Part shown: positions 1 to 11,847 of the stretch, in pieces
Layout of the letters: every line of letters begins with the position of its first letter
How positions within the stretch are numbered: position 1 is the stretch's first letter
Origin: Enterococcus raffinosus
Lineage (GTDB): Bacteria > Bacillota > Bacilli > Lactobacillales > Enterococcaceae
Direction of reading: 5' to 3'
NCBI RefSeq assembly: GCF_018917525.1
Contig: NZ_JAHLOS010000011.1
Span: 44,742-108,741 of the forward strand
DNA length: 64,000 nucleotides
Position numbers and translations under genes: made by a program
Notes under the pieces: generated by a model
What the model saw: only the letters and a program-made list of their open reading frames with translations
Told to the model about the DNA's origin: nothing
Databases searched by the model: none

Positions 1-129
1 CATCATTTTCTCTATCAGTAAACGAAACAGACTGACAATAATCCCCGCAATTGCTCCGATCAGAATTCCTTTCAATATAAAAATTACTTTTGTACTATCT
101 AAACGTTTGATTTCATGTTCGTTTTTCAT
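1..129 (-). CDS. ClC-family chloride/proton channel protein, N-terminus only (partial)
   Basis: Reading the minus strand from an ATG at 129-127 gives 43 codons that run off the left edge of the window. The first 15 residues are polar, and they are followed by a hydrophobic stretch (residues about 16-38) rich in Gly, Ile and Leu that ends in an SLFR motif. This matches the first helix of ClC-type chloride channels or antiporters, which commonly have the GxxxGxxxSxFR pattern there. A GGAGG ribosome binding site lies 5 nt upstream of the ATG. The gene is divergent from pcrA. The family call rests on one helix only, so another multi-pass membrane protein is possible. Confidence 0.5.
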   Translation of the reverse strand, partial: MKNEHEIKRLDSTKVIFILKGILIGAIAGIIVSLFRLLIEKMM

Positions 130-152
130 GATTTCCTCCCATATCCCTATTA

Positions 153-181
153 AATTTAACGCGCTTTTCCAAGAAATACAA
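153..181 (-). promoter_or_regulatory. Candidate promoter for the minus-strand channel gene
   Basis: On the minus strand a TTGTAT -35 (181-176) and a TAAATT -10 (158-153) are separated by 17 bp, about 25 bp upstream of the ATG. The match is moderate (4 of 6 in each box). Confidence 0.4.
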
Positions 182-241
182 GGATGAATCAATGAATTCG
201 CTTTTTTAAAATGTTGCTAGTGTCGCGAAACTTTCTGAGAT

Positions 242-249
242 GCTATAAT
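242..249 (+). promoter_or_regulatory. Extended -10 promoter of pcrA
   Basis: TATAAT at 244-249 is a perfect -10, preceded by TG at 242-243 or nearby (TGC before TATAAT). No good -35 lies 17 bp upstream, as expected for an extended -10 promoter. It is only about 32 bp from the pcrA start, so the 5' leader is short. Confidence 0.55.
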
Positions 250-281
250 GAAAAAGATTGAATAAAGAAAGGACGTTTTGC

Positions 282-2531
282 ATGCCAAACAAACAGGAGT
301 TGTTAGCAGGACTAAACCCTAAGCAAAAAGAAGCGGTGCTTCATACCGAAGGACCGTTATTGATTATGGCGGGAGCAGGAAGTGGAAAGACACGAGTCTT
401 GACGCATCGAATTGCTTATTTAATAGAAGAAAAAAATGTGAATCCTTGGAATATCTTAGCGATCACATTTACTAATAAAGCAGCACGAGAAATGAAAGAA
501 CGGGTAAATGGGATTTTAGGTAAAGGCGGAGAAGACGTCTGGGTTTCAACTTTTCACTCCATGTGTGTACGGATTTTGCGTCGAGATGTCGATGCGATTG
601 GTTATGATCGGAACTTTACTATTTTGGATAGCTCAGATCAATTAACATTGATGAAAAGAATTTTAAAGGAACTAAATATCGATCCTAAAAAATATGATCC
701 ACGTTCGATTTTAGGGAGTATCAGCAACGCAAAAAATGAATTGTTGACGCCAGAAACTTATGCTGAACGTCAAGGTTCTTTTTTTGAAGAAATCGTTGCT
801 CGTTGTTATGATGCTTATCAAAAAGCATTACGCAACAATCAAAGCATGGATTTTGATGATTTGATCATGAACACGATCCGCTTATTTGAAGATAATGAGG
901 AAGTTTTGACATATTATCAGAATAAGTTTCATTATTTACACGTGGATGAGTATCAAGATACTAACCATGCACAATACACATTGGTCAATATGCTGGCTGC
1001 ACGTTTCCGTAATCTATGCGTAGTCGGTGATGCTGATCAAAGTATTTACGGTTGGCGTGGGGCCGATATGCAGAATATTTTGGATTTCGAAAAGGATTAT
1101 AATGATGCAACTGTTATTTTATTAGAGCAAAATTATCGTTCGACTAAAAGTATTTTAGACGCAGCCAATCAAGTCATTAAAAATAATAGTAATCGTCGCG
1201 ATAAAAATCTTTGGACGGATAATCAGGCTGGAGAACAAATCACTTATTATCGTGCCGATAGCGAACGTGACGAAGCGCAATTCATCATCAGCAAAATAAA
1301 GGAAGAAATTCAAACTAATAATCGTAGTTATAATGACTTTGCTGTTCTTTATCGGACAAATGCCCAATCACGGGTAATTGAAGATACGTTGGTCAAATCC
1401 AATGTGCCTTATACAATGGTTGGTGGTCATAAGTTCTATGATCGTAAAGAAATAAAAGATATCATCGCTTATTTAAACATCATTAATAATCCCCGGGATG
1501 GTGTCAGTTTTGAACGAGTGATCAATACACCAAAACGGGGCATTGGCGCTGCTTCAGTTGAGAAGTTACGAAATTTTGCTGCAATGCATGATTGGTCAAT
1601 GGTTGAAGCGGCACAAAATGTTGACTTGGCAAATATTTCCGGCAAGGCTGGCCGGATGATTGGTGAATTTGGCACAATGATTACTCAATTCCAAGAAATG
1701 GTAACTTATTTACCAGTAACAGATATAGTTGATCAAGTTTTAGAACGGACAGGATATTTAGATGAGCTAAAGAATCAGAGAACCTTAGAAGCGGAATCAC
1801 GTCTAGAGAACTTGGAAGAATTTCGGACAGTTACAAAGGAATTTGATAAACGAAATGAAGCACAGGATGATGAGGAAACGGATGCCCCAGAAGAAAAACT
1901 AGCTGTTTTCTTAAACGATTTAGCTTTGGTTTCAGACTTGGATGATTATCAAGAAGAGAGTGCCCAAGTAACCTTGATGACATTACATGCAGCTAAAGGG
2001 TTAGAATTTCCGATCGTTTTTCTGATTGGGATGGAAGAAAAGATATTCCCACTCTCTCGTTCATTGATGGAAGAGGCAGAACTAGAAGAAGAACGTCGTT
2101 TGGCTTACGTCGGTATTACTCGCGCCGAGGAAAGCTTGTACTTAACGAATGCTTTTTCTCGAACACTTTACGGGAAAACGCAATACAATCAACCTTCCCG
2201 ATTTGTTGCTGAAATAGATGACAGCTTGTTGAATGCTGTGGGAATGCAGCCACAACCTAAAAGTGCATACAACAATCCATTTACTTCAAATCCAAATGCC
2301 ATGAAGCCTAAATACCAGCATGCAACGCGCGAACCAGTGACGAATAAGACAGCATCTGGCGGTGAAAATGAGAATTGGAATCCTGGCGATAAAGTTCAGC
2401 ATAAAAAATGGGGAACTGGAACAGTAGTGAAAGTTAGCGGCAATGCAAAAGATGTAGAGTTAGATATTGCATTTCCACAGCAAGGCGTCAAACGTTTATT
2501 GGCGGCTTTTGCGCCAATTCAAAAAGTATAA
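282..2531 (+). CDS. pcrA: ATP-dependent DNA helicase PcrA (UvrD/Rep family)
   Basis: This is a 749-aa superfamily 1A helicase that unwinds DNA 3' to 5' in repair and in plasmid rolling-circle replication. The Walker A motif GAGSGKT is at residues 31-37. The Walker B/DExx motif appears as DEYQDTN, and the helicase motifs [32 protein letters not shown] and YVGITRA are all intact. The C-terminal tail ends in the basic [10 protein letters not shown] patch, which in PcrA binds RNA polymerase. I chose the ATG at 282 because AAGAAAGGA lies 8 nt upstream. A TTG at 258 would add eight residues upstream of that site. The gene is followed after 22 nt by ligA, a usual pair in Firmicutes, probably cotranscribed. 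Confidence 0.97.
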   Translation: MPNKQELLAGLNPKQKEAVLHTEGPLLIMAGAGSGKTRVLTHRIAYLIEEKNVNPWNILAITFTNKAAREMKERVNGILGKGGEDVWVSTFHSMCVRILRRDVDAIGYDRNFTILDSSDQLTLMKRILKELNIDPKKYDPRSILGSISNAKNELLTPETYAERQGSFFEEIVARCYDAYQKALRNNQSMDFDDLIMNTIRLFEDNEEVLTYYQNKFHYLHVDEYQDTNHAQYTLVNMLAARFRNLCVVGDADQSIYGWRGADMQNILDFEKDYNDATVILLEQNYRSTKSILDAANQVIKNNSNRRDKNLWTDNQAGEQITYYRADSERDEAQFIISKIKEEIQTNNRSYNDFAVLYRTNAQSRVIEDTLVKSNVPYTMVGGHKFYDRKEIKDIIAYLNIINNPRDGVSFERVINTPKRGIGAASVEKLRNFAAMHDWSMVEAAQNVDLANISGKAGRMIGEFGTMITQFQEMVTYLPVTDIVDQVLERTGYLDELKNQRTLEAESRLENLEEFRTVTKEFDKRNEAQDDEETDAPEEKLAVFLNDLALVSDLDDYQEESAQVTLMTLHAAKGLEFPIVFLIGMEEKIFPLSRSLMEEAELEEERRLAYVGITRAEESLYLTNAFSRTLYGKTQYNQPSRFVAEIDDSLLNAVGMQPQPKSAYNNPFTSNPNAMKPKYQHATREPVTNKTASGGENENWNPGDKVQHKKWGTGTVVKVSGNAKDVELDIAFPQQGVKRLLAAFAPIQKV

Positions 2532-2538
2532 GTAATAA

Positions 2539-4581
<2,043 letters not shown>

Positions 4582-4602
4582 GCAAAGTTGTCTAGAAGTT
4601 TG

Positions 4603-4738
4603 TTGACGATTCGATTAGTCAGCGGGTATTATAAAAGACGTTAAATCTATTAGACGGTGTTTATTCTTGAATTGTTTGAATTGAACAATTTTTCAAAAAA
4701 TTTCAAGAAAAAGCCGTGAATTCTAACAGAGATATGAT
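4603..4738 (+). promoter_or_regulatory. Promoter region of the gatCAB operon
   Basis: The gap after ligA holds a TTGACG -35 (4603-4608) with a TATTAT -10 (4627-4632, 18-bp spacer) and a second -10-like TATGAT at 4733-4738, close to gatC. Between them a short hairpin (an ATTGTT arm and an AACAAT arm followed by TTTT, around 4663-4694) may be a weak terminator for ligA. Confidence 0.4.
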
Positions 4739-4775
4739 AAAATGATTGAAAATTGACAAAAGAAAGAGGGATATT

Positions 4776-5081
4776 ATGGCAATCAATGAAGAACAAGTGA
4801 AACATGTCGCGAAACTTGCGAAGCTTTCTTTTTCAGAGGATGAATTGACCGGTTTCACGGATCAATTAGGCAAAATAATCGACATGGTCGAACAACTTGG
4901 GGAAGTTGATACAGAAGGTGTGCCATTTACTTCCAATGTATTAGAAACAATCAACGTCATGCGTGAGGATGTAGCTGATGAAGGCTGGTCACGCGATGAG
5001 TTAATGAAAAACGTTCCGGAAAGCGAAGATGGCTTCATTAAGGTTCCGGCTATCATTGACAATGGAGAGGCTGGTGCATAA
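4776..5081 (+). CDS. gatC: Asp-tRNA(Asn)/Glu-tRNA(Gln) amidotransferase subunit C
   Basis: This 101-aa subunit has no active site of its own. It wraps around and stabilises GatA in the GatCAB complex that converts misacylated Glu-tRNA(Gln) and Asp-tRNA(Asn) to the correct amide forms. The N-terminal [14 protein letters not shown] segment and the NVMREDV motif are typical. The ATG at 4776 is preceded by AGAAAGAGGG. An upstream TTG at 4746 would add ten residues that lie across the ribosome binding site. Its stop overlaps the gatA start (TAATG), pointing to translational coupling. Confidence 0.95.
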   Translation: MAINEEQVKHVAKLAKLSFSEDELTGFTDQLGKIIDMVEQLGEVDTEGVPFTSNVLETINVMREDVADEGWSRDELMKNVPESEDGFIKVPAIIDNGEAGA

Positions 5082-6550
5082 TGGAAAAATTATACGATAA
5101 ATCAATTGAAGAATTACACAGTCTGTTAGTTTCAAAAGAAATTACAGCCACTGATTTAACAAGTGAAACCTTTGCTCGCATCAAAGAAACAGAAAAGGAT
5201 ATTGATGCTTTCATTACTTTAAATGAAGAAAAAGCGATGGAAATGGCAAAAGCTATTGATGCGAAAGGAATTACCGATGACAATGCGTTGGCTGGTATTC
5301 CAATCGGAATCAAAGACAACATTGTAACGAAAGGGCTTTTGACAACTGCGGCATCTAAGATCTTATCAAACTTCGATCCTATTTATGATGCAACTGTTAT
5401 GGAAAAAGTGTACGGCTCTGACTTAATTCCAGTTGGAAAGCTTAACATGGATGAATTCGCAATGGGAAGCTCAAGTGAGACTTCTTATTTTAAGACGACA
5501 AAAAATGCTTGGAATCAAACAAAAGTTCCAGGGGGCTCTTCAGGTGGTTCTGCTGCAGCTGTTGCTGCTGGTGAAGTTCCTGTTTCATTAGGTAGTGATA
5601 CTGGCGGAAGTATTCGCCAACCAGCGGCCTTCAACGGTGTTGTTGGGCTGAAACCTACTTATGGTCGTGTGTCTCGCTTTGGCTTGATCGCATTTGCTTC
5701 TTCGTTAGACCAAATCGGACCGTTTACGCGTACGGTTAAAGACAACGCCTTGGCTCTGAATGCTATCAGTGGTTATGATCCAAAGGATGGTACTTCTGCC
5801 GGCGTCTCTGTTCCTGATTTTTCTGCTGGCTTAACAGGGGACATTAAGGGAATGAAAATTGCTTTACCGAAAGAATTTATGGCTGAAGGAATCGAACCTG
5901 GTGTTAAAGCAGCAATCACGAAAGCCGTTGAAACCTTTAAAGCATTAGGTGCGACGGTTGAAGAAGTCAGCTTACCACATTCAAAATATGGTGTAGAAGT
6001 GTACTACATCATCGCTTCCTCTGAAGCAAGCTCAAATCTACAACGTTTTGACGGTATCCGTTATGGTTTCCGTTCAGAAGATGTCCAAAACTTGGAAGAT
6101 GTGTACGTAAACACTCGTACGGAAGGTTTCGGCGATGAAGTTAAACGTCGGATCATGTTAGGAACATTCTCTCTTTCTGCTGGTTACTATGATGCTTACT
6201 TCAAGAAGGCTGGACAAGTACGGACCTTAATCAAACAAGACTTCGATAAAGTCTTTGCTGATTATGATTTAATCATTGGACCAACATCACCAACAGTTGC
6301 CTTTGGTATCGGCGAAAATATCGATGATCCTATCACTATGTATCTAAATGACATCTTGACTATTCCTGTAAACTTAGCTGGTTTACCAGGTATGTCTGTT
6401 CCTGCAGGTTTCTCAGAAGGGTTGCCAGTTGGATTACAAATCATCGGAAAACATTTCGACGAATCAACTATGTATAAAGCGGCTTACGCTTTTGAACAAG
6501 CAACAGATTTTCATAAGCAAAAACCAGTGATTTTAGGGGGGGACAAATAA
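5081..6550 (+). CDS. gatA: Asp-tRNA(Asn)/Glu-tRNA(Gln) amidotransferase subunit A (glutaminase)
   Basis: This 489-aa amidase-signature enzyme releases ammonia from glutamine for the transamidation carried out by GatB. The Lys-Ser-Ser triad is visible: K78 in GIKDN, S153 in the GGSSGGS signature and S177 in GSDTGGS. Length is normal for the family. It overlaps gatC by one nucleotide upstream and gatB by one downstream, so the three subunits are made in a coupled way. The presence of GatCAB is consistent with a Gram-positive that lacks glutaminyl-tRNA synthetase. Confidence 0.97.
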   Translation: MEKLYDKSIEELHSLLVSKEITATDLTSETFARIKETEKDIDAFITLNEEKAMEMAKAIDAKGITDDNALAGIPIGIKDNIVTKGLLTTAASKILSNFDPIYDATVMEKVYGSDLIPVGKLNMDEFAMGSSSETSYFKTTKNAWNQTKVPGGSSGGSAAAVAAGEVPVSLGSDTGGSIRQPAAFNGVVGLKPTYGRVSRFGLIAFASSLDQIGPFTRTVKDNALALNAISGYDPKDGTSAGVSVPDFSAGLTGDIKGMKIALPKEFMAEGIEPGVKAAITKAVETFKALGATVEEVSLPHSKYGVEVYYIIASSEASSNLQRFDGIRYGFRSEDVQNLEDVYVNTRTEGFGDEVKRRIMLGTFSLSAGYYDAYFKKAGQVRTLIKQDFDKVFADYDLIIGPTSPTVAFGIGENIDDPITMYLNDILTIPVNLAGLPGMSVPAGFSEGLPVGLQIIGKHFDESTMYKAAYAFEQATDFHKQKPVILGGDK

Positions 6551-7980
6551 TGAACTTAGAGACAGTCATTGGGCTAGAGGTCCATGTTGAATTAAAAACA
6601 AACTCTAAAATCTTTTCACCTGCGCCCGCTCACTTTGGTGCGGAAGCAAATACGAATACAAATATTATCGACTGGGGTTATCCAGGCGTTTTACCAGTCA
6701 TGAATAAAGCAGCGATCGAGTTTGGAATGAAAGCAGCACTTGCACTAAATTGTGAAGTTTCTAAAAACATGCACTTTGACCGCAAGAACTACTTCTATCC
6801 AGATAATCCAAAAGCTTATCAAATTTCACAATTTGATGAGCCGATTGGTCACGATGGTTGGATCGAAATTGATGTAAATGGTAAAAAGAAAAAAATTCGC
6901 ATTGAACGTGTTCACTTGGAAGAAGATGCTGGTAAGAATATGCATGGTATCGGTGGCTACTCTTATGTCGATTTAAACCGCCAAGGAACACCGTTGATCG
7001 AGATTGTATCTGAAGCAGACATGCGTTCTCCTGAAGAAGCTAATGCCTATTTGGAAGCATTGCGTTCAATCATCCAGTTCACTGGCGTCAGTGATGTGAA
7101 GATGGAAGAAGGGTCAATGCGTTGTGACGCGAATATCTCTTTGCGTCCTTACGGGCAAGAAGAATTCGGTACAAAAACGGAATTGAAAAACTTGAACTCG
7201 ATCAGTTTTGTCAAAAAAGGATTGACCTTTGAAGTACAACGCCAAACTAAAGTTTTACTTTCTGGTGGAACGATTCAACAAGAAACTCGTCGTTACGATG
7301 AAGGAACGAACAAAACGATCTTGATGCGTGTCAAAGAAGGATCAAGTGACTATCGTTATTTCCCAGAACCAGACATTCCACGTTTCGAAATCGATGATGC
7401 GTGGATTGAAAAAGTTCGTGAGACATTGCCTGAAATGCCGGCAGCTCGTCGTGAACGTTATGTGAATGACTTAGGTTTACCAGAGTATGATTCAATGGTC
7501 TTAACCATGAGTCGTGAAATGTCTGATTTCTTTGAAGATACTTTGAAAGAAGGCGCGGATGCAAAACAAGCCTCTAACTGGTTGATGGGTGAAGTTTCTG
7601 CTTACTTGAATAGTGAAAAACTAGAATTAGCCGATACGAAATTAACTCCGAATAATTTAGCAGGTATGATTACATTAATCGCAGATGGTACGATTAGCTC
7701 TAAGATCGCCAAAAAAGTCTTCCGTGAATTGATCCAAAATGGTGGAGACGCGAAAGAGGTAGTTGAAGCTAAAGGTTTGGTTCAGCTTTCCGATCCAGCC
7801 CAATTATTGCCAATGATCAATGAAGTACTTGATAATAACGAACAATCTGTTGAAGACTTTAAGAATGGTAAAGATCGCGCTGTTGGTTTCTTAGTTGGAC
7901 AAATTATGAAAGCAACTAAAGGAAAAGCGAATCCGGGAGTAGTCAACAAGTTACTTCAAGAGGAATTAGCGAAACGTTAG
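6550..7980 (+). CDS. gatB: Asp-tRNA(Asn)/Glu-tRNA(Gln) amidotransferase subunit B
   Basis: This 476-aa subunit binds the misacylated tRNA and carries the kinase/transamidase activity that activates the Glu or Asp side chain. Characteristic motifs are GLEVHVEL near the N-terminus, [12 protein letters not shown], the LEEDAGK segment and the EGSMRCDAN motif, followed by the C-terminal YqeY-like tail domain that recognises tRNA. The start overlaps the gatA stop by one base (TAATG), with GGGGGG just upstream. dagK follows after 13 nt. Confidence 0.97.
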   Translation: MNLETVIGLEVHVELKTNSKIFSPAPAHFGAEANTNTNIIDWGYPGVLPVMNKAAIEFGMKAALALNCEVSKNMHFDRKNYFYPDNPKAYQISQFDEPIGHDGWIEIDVNGKKKKIRIERVHLEEDAGKNMHGIGGYSYVDLNRQGTPLIEIVSEADMRSPEEANAYLEALRSIIQFTGVSDVKMEEGSMRCDANISLRPYGQEEFGTKTELKNLNSISFVKKGLTFEVQRQTKVLLSGGTIQQETRRYDEGTNKTILMRVKEGSSDYRYFPEPDIPRFEIDDAWIEKVRETLPEMPAARRERYVNDLGLPEYDSMVLTMSREMSDFFEDTLKEGADAKQASNWLMGEVSAYLNSEKLELADTKLTPNNLAGMITLIADGTISSKIAKKVFRELIQNGGDAKEVVEAKGLVQLSDPAQLLPMINEVLDNNEQSVEDFKNGKDRAVGFLVGQIMKATKGKANPGVVNKLLQEELAKR

Positions 7981-7993
7981 AGGGAGCTCGATC

Positions 7994-9007
7994 ATGAGAA
8001 AAGCACGACTGATTTATAATCCAGTATCTGGAAAAGAAATTATGCGCACTAATTTGGCGGATATTTTAGATGCTATTGAAAAAGCAGGTTATGAAGCAAG
8101 TGCATTTGCCACGACTCCCGAGCCTGATTCAGCAAAAAATGAAGCGACTCGCGCCGCAAAGGCTGGTTTTGAATTAGTTGTCGCAGCAGGTGGGGACGGG
8201 ACCATCAATGAAGTTGTAAATGGAATTGCCGGATTGGAAAAACGTCCTAAAATGGCAATCATCCCAGCTGGAACAACCAATGACTATGCCCGCGCATTGA
8301 AAATTCCTCGCAACAATGTTAAGGCTGCTGCTGAGGTTATTCAGAAGCAGCAAACTGTTAAAATGGATATCGGTAAGGCAGCTGATACTTACTTCATCAA
8401 TATTGCAGCAGGCGGATCACTGACTGAGTTGACCTATGAGGTTCCTTCTGAATTGAAGAGTATTTTTGGATACTTAGCATATCTAGCTAAAGGAGCAGAA
8501 ATGCTCCCACGAATCAAACCAACCAAAATGCGTTTAGTTTATGAAGGTGGAGAATATGAAGGCAATGCTTCAATGTTTTTCTTAGGCTTAACGAACTCGA
8601 TCGGCGGTTTTGAAACGATTGCGCCAGATGCAAAGTTGGATGATGGAAAATTTTCACTGATTGTTGTAAAAACAGCAAATCTTTTTGAAATCGTCCGGTT
8701 GATTACGTTAGTATTGAATGGTGGTAAACACGTGAACGATTCAAAAGTTTTGTACGTGAAAACCAGTTTTTTAGATGCCAGCTTAATTGATACTGACAAG
8801 AAAATGATGATCAATTTGGATGGCGAATACGGCGGAGATGCACCAATGCGTTTTGAAAATCTACATCAGCACATCGAGTTTTATGCGAACACTGATGAGA
8901 TTGATGATGCAGCTATCTTAGGTCCTGATAACGAAAAAATAGAAGCAGGCATAGAACTCGTTAAGGAATATGAGAAAATTCAAGACGAAGAAGACTCAGA
9001 AGAATAA
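7994..9007 (+). CDS. dagK: Diacylglycerol kinase, DgkB/YegS type (lipid kinase)
   Basis: This 337-aa soluble lipid kinase phosphorylates diacylglycerol, recycling the product released during lipoteichoic acid synthesis. The N-terminal nucleotide-binding domain has the GGDGT motif at residues 66-70 and PAGTTNDYARA after it. The C-terminal beta-sandwich contains the LDGEYGGDAP segment. The tail is unusually acidic. It lies 13 nt after gatB with an AGGGAG site, and a terminator follows, so it is probably the last gene of the gat transcript. The same neighbour order is known in enterococci. Confidence 0.93.
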   Translation: MRKARLIYNPVSGKEIMRTNLADILDAIEKAGYEASAFATTPEPDSAKNEATRAAKAGFELVVAAGGDGTINEVVNGIAGLEKRPKMAIIPAGTTNDYARALKIPRNNVKAAAEVIQKQQTVKMDIGKAADTYFINIAAGGSLTELTYEVPSELKSIFGYLAYLAKGAEMLPRIKPTKMRLVYEGGEYEGNASMFFLGLTNSIGGFETIAPDAKLDDGKFSLIVVKTANLFEIVRLITLVLNGGKHVNDSKVLYVKTSFLDASLIDTDKKMMINLDGEYGGDAPMRFENLHQHIEFYANTDEIDDAAILGPDNEKIEAGIELVKEYEKIQDEEDSEE

Positions 9008-9013
9008 TTTGGA

Positions 9014-9051
9014 AAACAATCTCGCTTCAATTTGGCGGGATTGTTTTTTTT
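9014..9051 (+). terminator. Intrinsic terminator of gatCAB-dagK
   Basis: The stem ACAATCTCGC / GCGGGATTGT has one G-T pair and is followed by a run of eight T. Confidence 0.85.
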
Positions 9052-9164
9052 GAAAATAATTCTTCTATTCTTACAAAAGTCTTAAGGGAGATATAGTAGG
9101 GGGTGCCTTGCTTTTTCTAATAGAATTCATTAGAATAAGTAAATCAGCCTTAAAGGAGAATAAC

Positions 9165-10529
9165 ATGACCACAGTAGAGAAAAATCAAACATATACCGTT
9201 ACAGTCGATGACTTGTCGCATGAAGGGTTAGGCGTAGCTCATATTGATGGATACCCACTTTTTATCGAAAATGCTTTACCTGAGGAAGAAATGACAGTTA
9301 AAGCTGTTAAAGTTGGTAAAAAATTTGGATACGGAAAAGTGATCGAACGGTTTAACGCAAATCCGGAACGCCAAGAAGTCAAGAATCAAGATTTATTAAG
9401 AAGTGGTATTGCACCTTTAAGCCATATGACCTACAATTATCAATTACGTTTTAAACAGCAGCAAGTGGAAAAGGTTCTAAAAACAATCGCAAAACTACCA
9501 GAGCTGAGTGTAGCGGCTACTTTGGGAATGGAAAATCCGATTGGTTATAGAAACAAAGCTCAGATTCCAGTTCAAAAAGTCGATAGTCAGTTAATGACAG
9601 GCTTTTATCGTAAAAATTCTCATGTATTATTGCCGATTGAGGATTATTACATCCAAGACCCTGAAATTGATCAAGCGATTATTACAGTGCGAGATATTTT
9701 ACGACGTTTTAACGTAAAGGCTTATAATGAACGAGAAAACACAGGGTTTATTCGTCATATTGTCATCCGTCGAGGGCACTATAGCCATGAAATGATGGTG
9801 ACCCTAGTTACTCGAACGGAACGTTTCTTTAAGGGAACCGAAATTGCTGAAGTGATCAAAACAGAATTACCGGAAGTTGTTTCGGTTATTCAGAATATCA
9901 ATCCAGAAAAGACTAATGTAATCATGGGTCGAGAGGAAAAGGTCTTATTTGGTAAATCGACAATCAATGATACCTTGCTAGGTAAGGTTTATCAAATCTC
10001 TCCCCAATCATTCTATCAAGTAAATACAGAACAAACTGAGGTGTTATATCAAACTGCGATTGAATTCGCTGATTTGAATGCTGAAGACATTGTAGTTGAT
10101 GCTTATTGTGGAATCGGAACAATCGGTTTATCCTTAGCTGAAAAAGTTAAACATGTTTATGGTGTAGAAATCGTGCCGCAGGCTATCGAAGATGCGAAAG
10201 CAAATGCGAAGAAAAATGGGATTGAAAATGCTAATTACGAAGTTGGTAAAGCTGAGAAGATTATGCCGCGTTGGGCACGTGAAGGAATCGAGCCTTCTGT
10301 GATTTTTGTTGATCCACCACGAAAAGGGTTGGATGAAAAATTTATTGAAGCATCCGTTGCGGTTAATCCTGAAAAAATTATTTATATTTCTTGTAATCCA
10401 GCTACGTTAGCTAGAGATTTGAGAAGATATGAAGATCTTGGTTATCATGCTGTGAAGGTTCAGCCAGTAGATTTATTTCCACAAACATACCACGTTGAAT
10501 CAGTAACGCTTCTTGTAAAGGCGGTGTAA
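9165..10529 (+). CDS. 23S rRNA (uracil-C5)-methyltransferase, RlmD/RlmCD (RumA) family
   Basis: This 454-aa SAM-dependent enzyme should make 5-methyluridine in 23S rRNA. An N-terminal TRAM domain (residues about 5-65) is followed by the central domain and a Rossmann methyltransferase domain with DAYCGIGTIGL, FVDPPRKG and the catalytic-cysteine motif SCNPATLARDL. The usual four-cysteine Fe-S motif after the TRAM domain is absent: where homologues have CGGC, this protein has GIAP, in the stretch ending LSHMTYNYQLRFK. The ATG at 9165 follows AAAGGAGA. An upstream TTG at 9108 lacks such a site. TrmFO or TrmA-type tRNA activity cannot be excluded. Confidence 0.88.
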   Translation: MTTVEKNQTYTVTVDDLSHEGLGVAHIDGYPLFIENALPEEEMTVKAVKVGKKFGYGKVIERFNANPERQEVKNQDLLRSGIAPLSHMTYNYQLRFKQQQVEKVLKTIAKLPELSVAATLGMENPIGYRNKAQIPVQKVDSQLMTGFYRKNSHVLLPIEDYYIQDPEIDQAIITVRDILRRFNVKAYNERENTGFIRHIVIRRGHYSHEMMVTLVTRTERFFKGTEIAEVIKTELPEVVSVIQNINPEKTNVIMGREEKVLFGKSTINDTLLGKVYQISPQSFYQVNTEQTEVLYQTAIEFADLNAEDIVVDAYCGIGTIGLSLAEKVKHVYGVEIVPQAIEDAKANAKKNGIENANYEVGKAEKIMPRWAREGIEPSVIFVDPPRKGLDEKFIEASVAVNPEKIIYISCNPATLARDLRRYEDLGYHAVKVQPVDLFPQTYHVESVTLLVKAV

Positions 10530-10531
10530 AG

Positions 10532-10660
10532 ATGAATCAAAAAGAGAAAATGCTAGAACTAATCAAAAAGAAACAGGGCGGCGGTCGTTCTGAGAAGATG
10601 GAAACACCTAAAAATGATCGCAAAAATATGCGTAAAGGACCAAAGATTTATAACAAGTAG
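10532..10660 (+). CDS. Small basic protein of unknown function, 42 aa
   Basis: An ATG two nucleotides after the methyltransferase stop opens a 42-codon frame that begins MNQKEKMLELIKKKQGGG and ends in RKGPKIYNK. It is strongly charged, rich in Lys, with a central GGGR segment and no hydrophobic stretch. A weak AAAGGCGG site lies within the end of the preceding gene, suggesting translational coupling. I do not recognise a family. The tight spacing and sensible codon use argue that it is a real gene. A nucleic-acid-binding role would fit its charge but is only an inference. Confidence 0.55.
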   Translation: MNQKEKMLELIKKKQGGGRSEKMETPKNDRKNMRKGPKIYNK

Positions 10661-10683
10661 AATCTTAGAAAGGAGCAATTTCA

Positions 10684-11097
10684 TTGGGAAATATTTGGAT
10701 GCAACGATTGACAAAGTTTTATCAAAAATACGCGTATTTAATGCGCGGGCGTTATGGTAGATTGGATCAAATCAATAAAGCCTTACTGATTGTATGGGCT
10801 GTGATGATGATTTTTGACCGTTGGATTCCGTTTTACATTGGAAATATTCTTGCAATTACAGCTTTCGTGTTGGTGGTTTATCGTTTTTGCTCGAAAAAGA
10901 TTTATCCGCGTAGCAACGAAAACCAAAAATTTATTCAGTGGCTTGCTCGTGTGAAAGATTTCTTGAAAGGCAAAAATGGAACTTACCGTTATTTTAAATG
11001 TCCAGAGTGTAAACAAAAGATGCGTGCGCCAAAAGGTCGAGGGAAAATCAAGGTGACCTGCAAACATTGTCATACACAATTCGTGAAAAAGGTCTAG
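10684..11097 (+). CDS. Membrane protein with C-terminal zinc ribbon, unknown function
   Basis: The 137-aa product has a basic N-terminus, two adjoining membrane helices (residues about 33-48 and 52-67) and a cytoplasmic tail that ends in a zinc ribbon with C106-x2-C109 and C126-x2-C129. The start is TTG at 10684, nine nt after AGAAAGGAG. It follows the small basic ORF after 23 nt and ends in a terminator that overlaps its stop. Proteins of this layout are common in lactobacilli and enterococci and have no assigned role that I know of. Confidence 0.75.
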   Translation: MGNIWMQRLTKFYQKYAYLMRGRYGRLDQINKALLIVWAVMMIFDRWIPFYIGNILAITAFVLVVYRFCSKKIYPRSNENQKFIQWLARVKDFLKGKNGTYRYFKCPECKQKMRAPKGRGKIKVTCKHCHTQFVKKV

Positions 11098-11117
11098 TTT
11101 TTAAAACTAGGCTTTTT
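11087..11117 (+). terminator. Intrinsic terminator after the zinc-ribbon membrane gene
   Basis: The inverted repeat CTAGTTTT / AAAACTAG overlaps the stop codon and is flanked by an A-rich 5' side and a TTTTT tail. Confidence 0.75.
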
Positions 11118-11148
11118 CTGATATTCTTGTAAATGAGAAGGTGAGAAA

Positions 11149-11817
11149 ATGAATTTAGTATTAGTCCGCCATGGTGAAAGTGAAGCGAATTTTGAAAATT
11201 ATTGGACTGGATGGCTGGATGTAGATTTGACTGAAAAAGGAATTGAGCAAGCTAAAGCAGCTGGTAATAAGATAAAGAAATACGGATTACTGATTGATAT
11301 TGCTTTCGAATCAGTTTTAAAACGTTCAATTAAAACGGCACAAATGATTTTACAGGAAGCAGAAGCGAGTTTTGTTCCTGAATACAAAACCTGGCGCTTA
11401 AATGAACGTCACTATGGCGCATTAGTGGGCAAAAATAAGGAGATTATTGCAGAGCATTTTGGAGCAAAGCAAGTAAAAAAATGGCGAAGAGGCTTTGATG
11501 AAGTTCCTCCGCTAACTAAAGACAATCATTTTGATCGTCGATACAATCATTTGGACCCACGATTGATACCGACTGGAGAAAGCTTACATATGACATCACA
11601 GAGAGTGATTCCTTTATGGCAGGATCAAATCGCACCGAGCTTGCTCGATGGAAAGACTGTTTTAGTATGCGGACATGGAAATAGTTTACGTGCGTTAGTA
11701 CAATTTCTGGAAGATATTCCTACTAATCAAGTGGATCAAATTGAGATACCTAATGCTACGCCAATGGTTTATGCTTTTGATTCACAATTAAAAATTATAC
11801 AAAAAGAAATTTTATAA
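11149..11817 (+). CDS. Phosphoglycerate mutase family protein (2,3-BPG-dependent type)
   Basis: This 222-aa histidine phosphatase fold protein resembles GpmA, which interconverts 3- and 2-phosphoglycerate. It has the RHGESE motif (catalytic H8), TGWLDVDLTEKG, the LNERHYG segment with E86 and the second catalytic histidine in GHGNSLRAL (H176). The length is slightly shorter than the usual 228-250 aa, and the EVPP region diverges from the canonical YDIPPP. It stands outside any glycolytic cluster, next to a HAD phosphatase, so it may be a second copy rather than the main glycolytic enzyme. AAGGTGAG precedes the ATG. Confidence 0.85.
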   Translation: MNLVLVRHGESEANFENYWTGWLDVDLTEKGIEQAKAAGNKIKKYGLLIDIAFESVLKRSIKTAQMILQEAEASFVPEYKTWRLNERHYGALVGKNKEIIAEHFGAKQVKKWRRGFDEVPPLTKDNHFDRRYNHLDPRLIPTGESLHMTSQRVIPLWQDQIAPSLLDGKTVLVCGHGNSLRALVQFLEDIPTNQVDQIEIPNATPMVYAFDSQLKIIQKEIL

Positions 11818-11847
11818 AAATAATAGATTAATTTAGAAAGGTATGTC

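Noticed and set aside
1155..1367. Open frames antisense to pcrA, gatA, tcyP, clpB, purB and other genes
   Set aside because: They mirror the coding frame of well supported genes, have no ribosome binding sites and give no recognisable proteins.
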